Assembly (NCBI RefSeq): GCF_019392195.1
Contig: NZ_JAHXKI010000001.1
Location: 428,311 to 492,310, forward strand
Origin: Marinobacter sp. F4206
GTDB lineage: Bacteria; Pseudomonadota; Gammaproteobacteria; Pseudomonadales; Oleiphilaceae
Length of the DNA stretch: 64,000 bases
Direction of reading: 5' to 3'
Positions 9,582-18,369 of this stretch are shown here, piece by piece (position 1 is the stretch's first letter; each line of letters starts with the position of its first letter). Below the pieces are notes generated by a model. It did not search any database, was not told the origin of the DNA, and saw only the letters and a program-made list of their open reading frames with translations. The translations under genes and the position numbers were made by a program.

Positions 9582-10110
9582 AGATTTTCCTCACGGCTTC
9601 CATGATCTTGGATTCACAATTGGCAAAAAATTCTGAACTGCAATTAAACGGATCATGAATATATGGGGTGGGCCGTTTGCAATAGCTTCCTGCCAACGCA
9701 AGTGGATAGTCCTTGCCCACTTTATTCTGAAACGAGGTGATGTGGGTGGGCTCCATTAATACTATCAGGTCAGTATCCTGAAACTCGAAATTTCGGACAT
9801 TCACTGTCTGGTGATCGTCAAGGTTCAAGCCGCGCTTGTGCGCAAATGCTCTCGCCCTGGGATCAGCCGGGTGACCATCAGTGCAATCAAGACCACAGGA
9901 CTTCGCCTCACGGCCAAGGCTACGCGCATACACCTCAGCTAAAGGGCTCCGGCAGATATTTCCGCTACAGACAAAAACGACGCGCTGATTGGCCTCAGGT
10001 ATAGAAGGGGGGAAACGGCGATATGCGCCGAGCTGTGAAAGAAACCAGTACCCAAGAAATCGAACGAGCCCATTTCGTGATCCAAACCGCTCGTAGACCA
10101 ACCGGTTCAC
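9574..10110 (-). CDS. Low-molecular-weight protein-tyrosine phosphatase (Wzb-like)
   Basis: A 178-residue member of the low-molecular-weight phosphotyrosine phosphatase family. The active-site loop CSGNICRS (C48 to R54, CX5R) and the general-acid DP pair (D153-P154 in YIHDPFN) are intact. Family members are usually about 150 residues; here an extra N-terminal segment of about 40 residues precedes the catalytic fold. In EPS systems this enzyme dephosphorylates a bacterial tyrosine kinase, controlling polymer length and export. The start is GTG, preceded by AAGGAGG. The partner kinase would be the CpsD-like protein at 18362, but that protein looks catalytically impaired. Confidence 0.88.
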   Translation of the reverse strand: MNRLVYERFGSRNGLVRFLGYWFLSQLGAYRRFPPSIPEANQRVVFVCSGNICRSPLAEVYARSLGREAKSCGLDCTDGHPADPRARAFAHKRGLNLDDHQTVNVRNFEFQDTDLIVLMEPTHITSFQNKVGKDYPLALAGSYCKRPTPYIHDPFNCSSEFFANCESKIMEAVRKICD

Positions 10111-10349
10111 CAGACAACCTCCTTATTTCCGCGTGAAAGCCTCTTAAATCCTTTGGCTATGGGTATCATGCCACAACTTGAGTAATCAGCGGAAAACATC
10201 TTGAACTTGGCAGTCATAGAGACACTCAACCAGATCATGAGATCCTGAGCTGGGGGCTGCGAGGACTTTCACGATAGTAATTAGGACCATTATCACCGAT
10301 AATATAGACCCGCATTTTGAGGTTGGCACAACAAAGGACGTTGCTATCC

Positions 10350-11525
10350 ATGAAATCCAGAATCCTGGTGCTTGATGGGAACCAGCGGGCATCTCTGGCG
10401 GCGGTGAGGTCTCTCGGTTCCAGGGATCTGTGGGTGGCCGTCGGGGAAAGCGCTTCGACCTCCATGGCGGGGTTCTCCCGCTATTGCAGCAAAATGGTGA
10501 CGTATCCCGATCCGTATGATTCACCGCGTCTTTTCTTTGAGGCGGTGTTGAACCTGATCGACGAATTCAACATCTCTTTTCTGCTCCCCATTACCGAAGC
10601 CACCACCTACGCCGTCCTGCAATACCGCAACGAGCTACCAGGCCATGTAACCCTTCCCTTTCCAACCAACGGGGCGGTTGAACAGCTGGCCAACAAGAAC
10701 GAATTGTTTAAGTTTGCGGCCAGCAAGGGTATTCCCATTCCTGAAACCCTGTTTTGTAAAGATGCCGAAGAAGGGTTAAGGGCGTTAAAGGCCATAGACC
10801 GCTTTCCGGTCGTGTTAAAGCCCTTCAAATCGAAGATTCTGGAGGGCGACCGAATTATCTCAACACGGGTTCTGATCGCTGAATCCGCGGAAGAAGCGCG
10901 TTCTCTTCTAAAGTCCCACAGCTTCTTCTCATATCCGTTCACGATCCAGTCTTTCATTGTGGGGACTGGCCAGGGCGTGTTCGCACTTTTCGATCATGGT
11001 GAAGCGGTGTGCTACTTCTCTCACCGCAGGCTCCGTGAAAAACCTCCAGGGGGTGGCGTGAGTGTCTTGAGCGAGTCCGCCCCCATAGATGACGCGTTGA
11101 AGGTCTCATCTGAACAGCTTCTCGGAAGCGTCGGATGGCACGGTGTGGCTATGGTTGAGTTTCGGGTGGCGGACGAAGGGACTGGCTATTTAATGGAGGT
11201 AAACCCGCGCTTTTGGGGTTCCCTTCAATTGGCCATCGACTCCGGGATCGACTTTCCCTGGTGGTTGTATCTGGTATGCACGGAACAGCAGATGCCGGAA
11301 ATAAAGTGGCAGCAGAGACGAGTGCGCTGGATCCTTGGAGATCTCGATCGGCTCTTAATCATCTTGAAGTCACCCAGCACCAGATACTCTCTGAGGGAAA
11401 AGCTGGCCGAGATTGTGCGTTTCTTTCAGCCCGGGCTGCGAACCCGGCATGAAGTCAATAGATGGAACGATCTCAACCCTTTCTGGTTTGAACTCAAACA
11501 GTACTTGCGTGCATTGAAGGGATGA
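10350..11525 (+). CDS. ATP-grasp family ligase (first of a tandem pair)
   Basis: A 391-residue ATP-grasp protein related to carbamoyl-phosphate-synthase-like ligases. The N-terminus has a nucleotide-binding-like start (RILVLDGNQRASLAAVRSLG). The central ATP-grasp domain includes FPVVLKPFKSK, and YLMEVNPRFWGSLQLA near residue 280-295 supplies the metal-binding E and N of the family. ATP-grasp enzymes join a carboxylate to an amine or similar nucleophile through an acyl phosphate. I start at the ATG at 10350 because the longer frame adds unrelated residues. Its stop overlaps the start of a second ATP-grasp gene. In the EPS context the pair may add an amide-linked substituent to a sugar; this is inference. 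Confidence 0.82.
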   Translation: MKSRILVLDGNQRASLAAVRSLGSRDLWVAVGESASTSMAGFSRYCSKMVTYPDPYDSPRLFFEAVLNLIDEFNISFLLPITEATTYAVLQYRNELPGHVTLPFPTNGAVEQLANKNELFKFAASKGIPIPETLFCKDAEEGLRALKAIDRFPVVLKPFKSKILEGDRIISTRVLIAESAEEARSLLKSHSFFSYPFTIQSFIVGTGQGVFALFDHGEAVCYFSHRRLREKPPGGGVSVLSESAPIDDALKVSSEQLLGSVGWHGVAMVEFRVADEGTGYLMEVNPRFWGSLQLAIDSGIDFPWWLYLVCTEQQMPEIKWQQRRVRWILGDLDRLLIILKSPSTRYSLREKLAEIVRFFQPGLRTRHEVNRWNDLNPFWFELKQYLRALKG

Positions 11526-12703
11526 CACTTTCTATACGGGCACCCTACGTCATTATTCTCGCAAATGGCCTCAACGGCCTTGGCGCTGTCCGGTCCGCTG
11601 CCCACGCTGGCCTAAAAACCTACACCCTGATCACGAAGCATTCAGACCTCAGTACGTTCAGTCGCTTCAGCGAAAATAGTTTTCTGTTGCCCTCGGCCCC
11701 AACGATAGCTGATATCAAACCAATACTTGACGAGTTATTCATCAAGGAGTGCGGCCCAGGAGTGTTGCTCGCCTGCTCGGACAGTTCCGCCGAATTGCTG
11801 GGAGCGCTCAAGAGTGAAGGTTATTCCAAGCACCACCTGATTGTCCCGTTGGCAGAAACAACTCGCATCCTCAACGATAAAAAACTCGAATGCAGAGCCA
11901 TGGAAGATGGCGGCATTACCCTGCCAAAAACCTATTACCAGCTCTCGGATGACGAGCCACAATCATTTCCTCTGATAATCAAACCGCGCACGTTTCGGGA
12001 TTATCAGATTCTGGGCGCCAAGAATGTCATTCTTAACACTCAAGCCGAACTGGACGAATTCCGACTCCGCTTTAAAGACCAAATAGAAAGATTTATCGGC
12101 CAAGAAGTCATTCAGGGCAAAGACGATAACCTATGGGTGTGTAATGTCACCTTTAATCTGCGAAGAGAAATGAGCGCCTGCTTCGTATTCCAACGCCTTG
12201 GGACAATGCCGTCCCATTACGGCGTCACCTCATTGGCAATTAGCCGAGAGAACATCGAGCTTCGTGAGGAATGCGAGAAGATTGGAAAAGCTCTGAATTA
12301 TTGTGGTCCGGCGATGATCGAGTTCAAAAAAGACCCCGTTTCCGGTCGGTATCTTTATATCGAGACCAATCCTCGCCTCGGCATGTGTAACTGGTTTGAT
12401 ACTCGCTGCGGCATCAATAACATTCTTGCCTGTACTCAGGTTGCCTATGGAGAAACAATTCCTTTTCCTCCTCAGAGGAATAACCTGGTGTACTGGAATT
12501 TTTTTGGTGACTTTGTTGCGAGATTGGAAGACAAGGAAAACGTATTCTCAATTCTTTTGCTTTACTTCAGATTACTCTTTCGTCGCCGAGTTGGGGCGCT
12601 ATTCTACTGGAAAGATCCCGTTCCTGCCTGTAAATATTCCTGGGAATCCATCAAGAACATCGTCCGTAGAACCCATAAAAAACTAATGCGGAAATTTAGC
12701 TAA
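11522..12703 (+). CDS. ATP-grasp family ligase (second of a tandem pair)
   Basis: A 393-residue ATP-grasp protein overlapping the preceding one by ATGA. Visible features are an N-terminal Rossmann-like start (YVIILANGLNGLGAVRSA), FPLIIKPRTFRDYQ in the ATP-binding part, and YLYIETNPRLGMCNWFD with the metal-binding E and N. The two ATP-grasp genes are alike in layout but clearly diverged, so they probably act in sequence or as a heteromeric pair. The 3' end overlaps the 3' end of the convergent deacetylase gene by 21 bases. The substrate is unknown. Confidence 0.8.
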   Translation: MTLSIRAPYVIILANGLNGLGAVRSAAHAGLKTYTLITKHSDLSTFSRFSENSFLLPSAPTIADIKPILDELFIKECGPGVLLACSDSSAELLGALKSEGYSKHHLIVPLAETTRILNDKKLECRAMEDGGITLPKTYYQLSDDEPQSFPLIIKPRTFRDYQILGAKNVILNTQAELDEFRLRFKDQIERFIGQEVIQGKDDNLWVCNVTFNLRREMSACFVFQRLGTMPSHYGVTSLAISRENIELREECEKIGKALNYCGPAMIEFKKDPVSGRYLYIETNPRLGMCNWFDTRCGINNILACTQVAYGETIPFPPQRNNLVYWNFFGDFVARLEDKENVFSILLLYFRLLFRRRVGALFYWKDPVPACKYSWESIKNIVRRTHKKLMRKFS

Positions 12704-13711
12704 TTCCCTCAGCTTCATCTTGAATGCTTCAAACCCATTTACAATCTGACGAAAATCATCCGAACTGCAGGGCAATGAAAATCTTGGGAGTTCATACCAA
12801 TTTTGCCCGGCCTGGACATACTCCGGCACAGTAGTGAACGCCATCTGGATTCCGGATTTATCAAGCTGCTCAATATCGAGCCTGTCATAATCGGTAAGTC
12901 GTCCTGTCGGATAGGCAAAGACCTCCGGCACATAATTCAGTTCGGCCTCTATTCTCTTTATCGACCCTTCAATCTCCGATCGTTTTTCTTCAATCGTCAA
13001 GGCTGAAAGGATTCGATGGGAACAGGTATGGGGAAACACACCATGCCCCGAGTCACGAAGTGCCCTCGCATTGCTCCAGGACATCGGTTTGAATTCCGGC
13101 GGGATCTCAGCCGGAAACTCAACGTCCAGGCTCGGATAAAGCTCTACTTTTAACCAGTTGTACAGATGGCTCTGACTTTCCTTCTTTAACCTGCTTCGAA
13201 GCTCAAAAACCGTGTCACCAATGCCGTCTTTCAATAGATCAACCAGATAGTTGACGCCGCTTGGCAACCTTATGTCAGCCTTTTTCGGCCCTGCCCTGTG
13301 CAGCGCATACGCAACATGGTCGTCCCAAGGCCAGAGGTCGCGGTCCAGGAACCCGGTAATCACGAAGAAATTAAGAACAAAGCCGAATTCCTCAAATACC
13401 CGGGCAGCCACATCATGATGATCAAAAAAACCGTCATCGATGGTGAACATGACAGATTTCGAGGGAAGTGGCTTGTCTCGTTCAAGCATCGCCTGAAGAT
13501 CGGCCATGGAAAGAACCTGATAGCCATGCGTGGCGAGATAGTCCAGATGAGACCGAAGTACATCCGCAGTCATGCCGCCAGGAAGGCGCACTTCTCCAGT
13601 ATCAGACACTCGGTGGAGCATAAACACCGGTACCCTTCCCGGGCAAAGGGAACGATATAGACCCGATTCACCAACGTAGTTGGCAAACTTCAGAACAACA
13701 CTCTTGATCAT
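12683..13711 (-). CDS. Polysaccharide deacetylase (NodB-type)
   Basis: A 342-residue carbohydrate esterase 4 protein. The NodB motif 1 aspartates are visible in FTIDDGFFDH, the zinc-binding HxxxH motif lies in FPHTCSHRI, and the C-terminal FAYPTG matches motif 3. It removes N-acetyl groups from hexosamines and may deacetylate the EPS. It is the most distal gene of the leftward EPS operon, starting six bases after the glycosyltransferase stop. No obvious signal peptide is present; the N-terminus is only mildly hydrophobic. It is a second deacetylase besides the XrtA-type enzyme at 16171, with a different domain layout. Confidence 0.85.
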   Translation of the reverse strand: MIKSVVLKFANYVGESGLYRSLCPGRVPVFMLHRVSDTGEVRLPGGMTADVLRSHLDYLATHGYQVLSMADLQAMLERDKPLPSKSVMFTIDDGFFDHHDVAARVFEEFGFVLNFFVITGFLDRDLWPWDDHVAYALHRAGPKKADIRLPSGVNYLVDLLKDGIGDTVFELRSRLKKESQSHLYNWLKVELYPSLDVEFPAEIPPEFKPMSWSNARALRDSGHGVFPHTCSHRILSALTIEEKRSEIEGSIKRIEAELNYVPEVFAYPTGRLTDYDRLDIEQLDKSGIQMAFTTVPEYVQAGQNWYELPRFSLPCSSDDFRQIVNGFEAFKMKLRELAKFPH

Positions 13712-13717
13712 CCTTTC

Positions 13718-14839
13718 CTAGCCGATGAGTTGCTGATAAAGCCCACGGTATTCCTGAAGCATAGTCGCCAGACCGAATTTTTCGCGGGCAGTGCTCCGCG
13801 CCTTGGCGACAATTCCCTGATGGATCTCCGGTGCTTTGAGCCTTTCAATGGCCGCCACGATAGCGGCCGAGTCCCTCACGGGTATCAGAAAGCCGGTTTC
13901 ACCATCCGCAATGATTTCCTCCGGCCCTCCGCTCCTGGTGGCAATGACCGGAACCCCGGCCATCATCGCCTCGACGGTCGAGATCGAGAATCCTTCGGAC
14001 ACAGAGGGAAGCAAAAAGATATCCGCCTGTCGCAGAACATCAGCTACATCTTCCCTGAATCCAAGCCAATGAATCTTTGGTTTCGGAGAGGCTGTAGATA
14101 TCTGACTCGTCAGTTTTTCGAACAGAGCCTTTCTTTGATGCCCTACCACCACGAAGTGAGTGTCAGGATCTGACTCAGCCATGCACAACGATGCTTCTAC
14201 GAGATACTCGTAGCCCTTGGCCGGACGAATGTTACCGACCGACACGACCAGATTAGTTTCCGGCCTCAACCCCAACTCCTGTCTCAAATCGGCTTTGGAC
14301 GGATTGAGGAACGGTGCAGGGTCAACGCCGTTGTAAATCAGTTTGACCTTATTCGGGGGTAAAGTACTTCGGGTCGCAAGCTCTTCTTCCAGACGTTTCG
14401 AAACGCAAACTATTTTTGACGCTCCCAAACCGATGAGAAAGAACTTTGTCCGCAGAAACCGCTCGCCTTCAGATACATCCACCGCACCATGGAAAGTTGC
14501 AATCATCGGCTTTCGGCATATGAGGGCCAGCAAAGCACCATAAACGTTGGAACCAAGAAGGTGCGCGTGAATCAAGCCAACCTTCTCGTCAGTCATCAAT
14601 TGCCTGAGATCCCTGATGTAACCAAGATTAAAGCTGCCCTTCGAATCGATAAAATGAGGTGTGATACCAATGGAACGGACCTTGTCCGCCACCCAACCTT
14701 CACCTCGAAGCACAACCACGCTTCGGAATTCGGTTTGACCCAGCTCCCTTAAGAGATTGATGAATACAGTCTCCGCCCCGCCCGGCCCGGTCGTGTCAAT
14801 CAGGTGAAGGATCGTCTTCGTCGTAGCGGTCAACATCAT
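13718..14839 (-). CDS. GT4-family glycosyltransferase
   Basis: A GT4 glycosyltransferase with the glycine-rich acceptor region DTTGPGGAETVF at the N-terminus, the VSVGNIRPAKGYEYLVEA donor-domain start, and FLLPSVSEGFSISTVEAMMAGVPVIATRSGG containing the EX7E motif. XrtA-type EPS operons usually carry such a gene next to the deacetylase and FemAB genes. I start at the ATG at 14839, which overlaps the stop of the FemAB-like gene as ATGA; the longer reading frame lies inside that gene. It acts in the cytoplasm on lipid-linked EPS intermediates. Confidence 0.88.
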   Translation of the reverse strand: MMLTATTKTILHLIDTTGPGGAETVFINLLRELGQTEFRSVVVLRGEGWVADKVRSIGITPHFIDSKGSFNLGYIRDLRQLMTDEKVGLIHAHLLGSNVYGALLALICRKPMIATFHGAVDVSEGERFLRTKFFLIGLGASKIVCVSKRLEEELATRSTLPPNKVKLIYNGVDPAPFLNPSKADLRQELGLRPETNLVVSVGNIRPAKGYEYLVEASLCMAESDPDTHFVVVGHQRKALFEKLTSQISTASPKPKIHWLGFREDVADVLRQADIFLLPSVSEGFSISTVEAMMAGVPVIATRSGGPEEIIADGETGFLIPVRDSAAIVAAIERLKAPEIHQGIVAKARSTAREKFGLATMLQEYRGLYQQLIG

Positions 14840-16149
14840 GGCAAAACCCTGACAATTTTGGGTCCCAAGAGATTGGCGACCCAAACGGGTAATCTTTGCC
14901 AGGCCGCAATCAAAAAGCGAAATTTCGGGTTATCGGGATTCAAAGCAGAAAGCTTCTCACCGGCCGGGAGAACATAGTCCCAATAGAGGCCAATGGGTTG
15001 GGCGCCCCATTGTTGCTTGAATCGATAGGTTCCGGCATTCTCTGTGCATCGACCGAAATCAAAAACCTCGAACCCCTGTTCAACAGCAAACTCCAGAATC
15101 TTCCAGTACATGATCATGTTTATTGAAGTGTGGCTGTGTTTCCTGAGCGTCGACGCCCATGGAATCTCCATCCGGCCCCGGTAGCCAGTCAAAAACGCGC
15201 AGCCGGCAGCCCGTCCATCAATGCGCGCCACCACTAACCAGGCGTGTCCTTCCAGGTGCTTAAGAAGATTATGAAAGAAGGTGCGACTGTATACAGGGGT
15301 TCCGAGGTCGCGCATATTGACCGAAAACACCCGATAGAACTCGTCCAGAAGTTCACTGCCCCCAATTACCAATTCGCTCAACTCCCTGTCCCCACGCCTG
15401 ATCTGCGCCCTCAGTTTTGGTTTAAAGCTGTCCCAGAGGACATTGCTTTGATCAGGCAGAGGAAGCCAGAAGGTTACCTTGTCTGTCCGTTGAGGAACTT
15501 CCAGTCTGTTATCCTGGAGAAATCGCAGTTCCAGATGTCTGGCACCTTGCTCCTCTCGCCATCGGTCTGCCGCTGCAATCAGTTCATGGGCAATCTCAGC
15601 ATTGTCGGCAAGCACCCCGCCATAATTGAAGAACGGCATGGAAACCAGGAAATTCCCGAATAAACGGCTGTTGAGCTGAACGAGAGGAAGGATACCCGTC
15701 AATTCGCCGCTCACTGCTACGGCACAAAGATAAAGAGTCTTGTGGCCATAGGTTTTTTCGATGAAGGACGAAATGAGAGGCCTGTGCCATATCGATGAAC
15801 CGGGATGTTGGGATACATACTCCTCAGCCACTGCGCGCATCTCGCCGGTACACGGTACTACCGTAATAGCTGTATCCAGGGACATGTCCAGAATTGCGGG
15901 AGGGGGCACCAGATTTGGTGGTGCCCATTTTTTTTCCGCCTGACCACCGTTAACCTGCTTTTTGATCAGTTTCTGGAGTCTCTTGATCTCCTGAGATACT
16001 TCCCGGAGTTCTGAAACACAGCGGTCCACATCGCCCCCGGATTTTCGAGCGTCCGCCACCAACCGGCTCAACCGACCCTTATCGTCTTTCAACTGGTCGA
16101 GACGGCTTTTCTCGTCTTCCAGGCCAGCAACGGAAATCTCCCTTCCCAT
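14836..16149 (-). CDS. FemAB-like GNAT-fold protein, XrtA/PEP-CTERM associated
   Basis: The C-terminal 340 residues resemble the FemAB-like family found in XrtA/PEP-CTERM EPS loci, with a GNAT-type peptidyltransferase fold: SSIWHRPLISSFIEKTYGHKT, HLELRFLQDN, and the C-terminal FDFGRCTENAGTYRFKQQWG. FemAB proteins add amino acids to a lipid-linked acceptor; the role here is unproven. An extra N-terminal stretch of about 85 residues (roughly 8-75) is charged and heptad-like, a probable coiled coil. I prefer the ATG at 16149, which has AAGGAT upstream, over a TTG at 16164. The stop overlaps the next glycosyltransferase gene. Confidence 0.82.
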   Translation of the reverse strand: MGREISVAGLEDEKSRLDQLKDDKGRLSRLVADARKSGGDVDRCVSELREVSQEIKRLQKLIKKQVNGGQAEKKWAPPNLVPPPAILDMSLDTAITVVPCTGEMRAVAEEYVSQHPGSSIWHRPLISSFIEKTYGHKTLYLCAVAVSGELTGILPLVQLNSRLFGNFLVSMPFFNYGGVLADNAEIAHELIAAADRWREEQGARHLELRFLQDNRLEVPQRTDKVTFWLPLPDQSNVLWDSFKPKLRAQIRRGDRELSELVIGGSELLDEFYRVFSVNMRDLGTPVYSRTFFHNLLKHLEGHAWLVVARIDGRAAGCAFLTGYRGRMEIPWASTLRKHSHTSINMIMYWKILEFAVEQGFEVFDFGRCTENAGTYRFKQQWGAQPIGLYWDYVLPAGEKLSALNPDNPKFRFLIAAWQRLPVWVANLLGPKIVRVLP

Positions 16150-16170
16150 CGAACTATCCTTCAACGACTC

Positions 16171-17040
16171 TCAGACGGCAACGGCCTCGGACGAAATGGT
16201 TACACCCGAAAGTACGCTCGATACAGACCCGAAACGGAAGTCCCCAAGCAAACTCTCAAGCCGACCCATGCATTTGTCGAGGTTGTTGTAATGCCGAAAG
16301 CGTGAGAATGCCTTCACCTTCAACCGCGGTTGCTCAGGATCGATTTCCCAGGGATGCAGGTAGAAGATAAAGGGTTTTCCCGCCCTATTGATACGACCCA
16401 GACCCCAGCGGCTTAGCCAGTATGGAAACAGCCGAAAGTATCCCCCACCCGCGATGGGAAGGCGGTAACTTCCGACCGGGCAGGTCGATAAGGGAAACTC
16501 CGTCAGTAAACCTCCGCTTGGGGCCCGAAGCTGATAAGGCTCGAAGGGTGTACCTGGCATACCGTAACGATCGTGGTGAACGGGAAAAATAGAGGAATCC
16601 CAGGTAAACCCTTCTTCACATAGAACGTCGAGTGCCCAACGGGATCTGGATGTGATCGAATAACTCGCCGCCCTGTAGCCCGTAACCGATTCACCAATGA
16701 TGTCCTCAAGGATTTTCTTGGATCGGCGAGTCTCTTCCCGAAAAACCTCGGGGGTCTGGTCATAGATCAGCTGATGACTGTATCCGTGACTTGCAATCTC
16801 GTGTCCGGCACCCTGAATCCGTCGAACCAGGTCCGGCGACCTCTCAGCAACCCAACCAAGAGTGAAAAAGGTCGCTTTGATTTCGTGGCGGTCAAAGAGT
16901 TCAAGCAATCGATCGGTGTTCGCCTCTACGCGATACTCCATGGAAGGCCAATCGTCCCTTTTTACCGCCTCTGCCAACGCGGCAACCTGGAAATAGTCTT
17001 CTACATCGATAGTGAGTGCATTCTGTATGGCTGTCTGCAT
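16171..17040 (-). CDS. XrtA-system polysaccharide deacetylase
   Basis: A 289-residue deacetylase of the exosortase-A-associated type. It begins directly with the catalytic motif (LTIDVEDYFQV, D12 and D15) and has the zinc-binding SHGYSH (H85, H89), YRAASYS, and the C-terminal FYLHPWE of the family. It is predicted to deacetylate hexosamine residues of the EPS. It lies 22 bases upstream of the FemAB-like gene in the same operon. The combination of this enzyme, the FemAB-like protein and the barrel gene upstream is typical of XrtA loci. Confidence 0.9.
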   Translation of the reverse strand: MQTAIQNALTIDVEDYFQVAALAEAVKRDDWPSMEYRVEANTDRLLELFDRHEIKATFFTLGWVAERSPDLVRRIQGAGHEIASHGYSHQLIYDQTPEVFREETRRSKKILEDIIGESVTGYRAASYSITSRSRWALDVLCEEGFTWDSSIFPVHHDRYGMPGTPFEPYQLRAPSGGLLTEFPLSTCPVGSYRLPIAGGGYFRLFPYWLSRWGLGRINRAGKPFIFYLHPWEIDPEQPRLKVKAFSRFRHYNNLDKCMGRLESLLGDFRFGSVSSVLSGVTISSEAVAV

Positions 17041-17079
17041 GGCATTCTTCCCTGTCTGGCGTTCCTTTAATTCCTGGCT

Positions 17080-18369
17080 TCAGCGGAACTGGTACTGAAC
17101 GCCAACCAGAACCCAGGCTTCAGCGAATTCTCGACTCACCACGTCACTGGTGCGTTTTTCATACCCCACCCTACTGACGAAATTCAGCTGTCTGTTCAGC
17201 TGGAAATCGATTCCGGTATTCACTCGAAGAACATCATCCTCGGTATCATCCGCGCTATAACGGAATAATTCGTACCTCGCGCCCGTTGTCCAGGTCAACT
17301 GACCGGTCAGAGGGCGTCGAAAGGCAGCATCGATACCGGCGCCGTCCTCTTCGATCCCGATATCGAGATAGTCTGACCGGTTTGCAAAGATTCCAATATC
17401 AAACGTGGATGCCCCACCCAGATCATTATTGAACCCCAACCGCACAGCCGACACCTCTACAGCGCTTGTCTGATCCAGATTGAATATAAAGTCATCAAAG
17501 CGCGCATCGAAATCGGAAGTCTGATCAGTGAGCTCTCGGCTTGCCTCAAGTTCGAACTCTGTCGTTACATTTATCTGGCGAACCAGGAGCACGTTACCGA
17601 CAAAGGCCTCATATTCCCGGGGACTGCTGTTCTGCAATGAGGATTCGATCTGGCCGTAGCCCGCTGCTCCGCTAACACTGGTGGCCGCCCAGGCCTTCGT
17701 AAAAGGAGCACTGATTGTTGCGCGATCAAATTCCTCTTCAGTATCAAGTTCGGACTGGTCAACGCTGGCACTGAGTCCTGCCGTGAAGGACGGGCTGAAA
17801 AAATGATTCCAGGCCACTGCACCACTGTACCGCTCACCATCTTTCTGCTCAGGTTCACGAAACTCCGTGTTCTCGTATGCTGCGGAGAGCTGGAGTTCAT
17901 CAACTGCCCCCATCCTCAATGTAAGTACAGGCCCCGTTCGAAATACGTTTTTCTGGGTTCGGTTATTAGGTGTGTTGTTTACCCGGCTGTCCTGCGTCAC
18001 ATCTCGAAGATAGTCCGAAGCCTCCCAGACCAGGTTACTTCCAAGACGACAATCACCCTGAAAGTCCCCGTTAGCACTCGTTTCCGGCGTGAAGGTCTCA
18101 TCAAGCCAGCGGCTATAGGCCACCTTTGCAATCAGGTCTGAATTACAGTTACCAGGATCAGACGAATGCTGAACCCCCACAAACACACTCGATTCCAGGT
18201 CGGACTGTTCACTGAATGCCGTCTGTCCGGCGTTGTCGGTGAAGCGGGAATCCAGTCCAACCGAGAAAACCGCGGGAGCCGCAACAGCCGGACCTGACGA
18301 AAACCACCAAAACCCCAGAATGAGAATGCCTAGCCGGCATCGAAACACTGACAATCCATGTCTAACCAT
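17080..18369 (-). CDS. PEP-CTERM-locus outer-membrane beta-barrel protein
   Basis: A protein of about 429 residues with a signal peptide (CRLGILILGFWWFSSGPAVAAP) and a long series of alternating polar/hydrophobic strands ending in a typical outer-membrane C-terminus (WVLVGVQYQFR, terminal aromatic-x-R). It matches the pattern of the outer-membrane barrel regularly found in XrtA/PEP-CTERM EPS loci, whose precise role is unknown; EPS secretion across the outer membrane is an inference. I start at the ATG at 18369, which puts the signal peptide at the N-terminus and overlaps the CpsD-like stop by eight bases. The longer frame would add 55 residues lying inside the upstream gene. Confidence 0.82.
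   Translation of the reverse strand: MVRHGLSVFRCRLGILILGFWWFSSGPAVAAPAVFSVGLDSRFTDNAGQTAFSEQSDLESSVFVGVQHSSDPGNCNSDLIAKVAYSRWLDETFTPETSANGDFQGDCRLGSNLVWEASDYLRDVTQDSRVNNTPNNRTQKNVFRTGPVLTLRMGAVDELQLSAAYENTEFREPEQKDGERYSGAVAWNHFFSPSFTAGLSASVDQSELDTEEEFDRATISAPFTKAWAATSVSGAAGYGQIESSLQNSSPREYEAFVGNVLLVRQINVTTEFELEASRELTDQTSDFDARFDDFIFNLDQTSAVEVSAVRLGFNNDLGGASTFDIGIFANRSDYLDIGIEEDGAGIDAAFRRPLTGQLTWTTGARYELFRYSADDTEDDVLRVNTGIDFQLNRQLNFVSRVGYEKRTSDVVSREFAEAWVLVGVQYQFR

Noticed and set aside
10319..10344. A TTGGCAC followed by GTTGC before the first ATP-grasp gene, resembling a sigma-54 promoter
   Set aside because: The spacing between the two parts is about six bases too long for a -24/-12 promoter.
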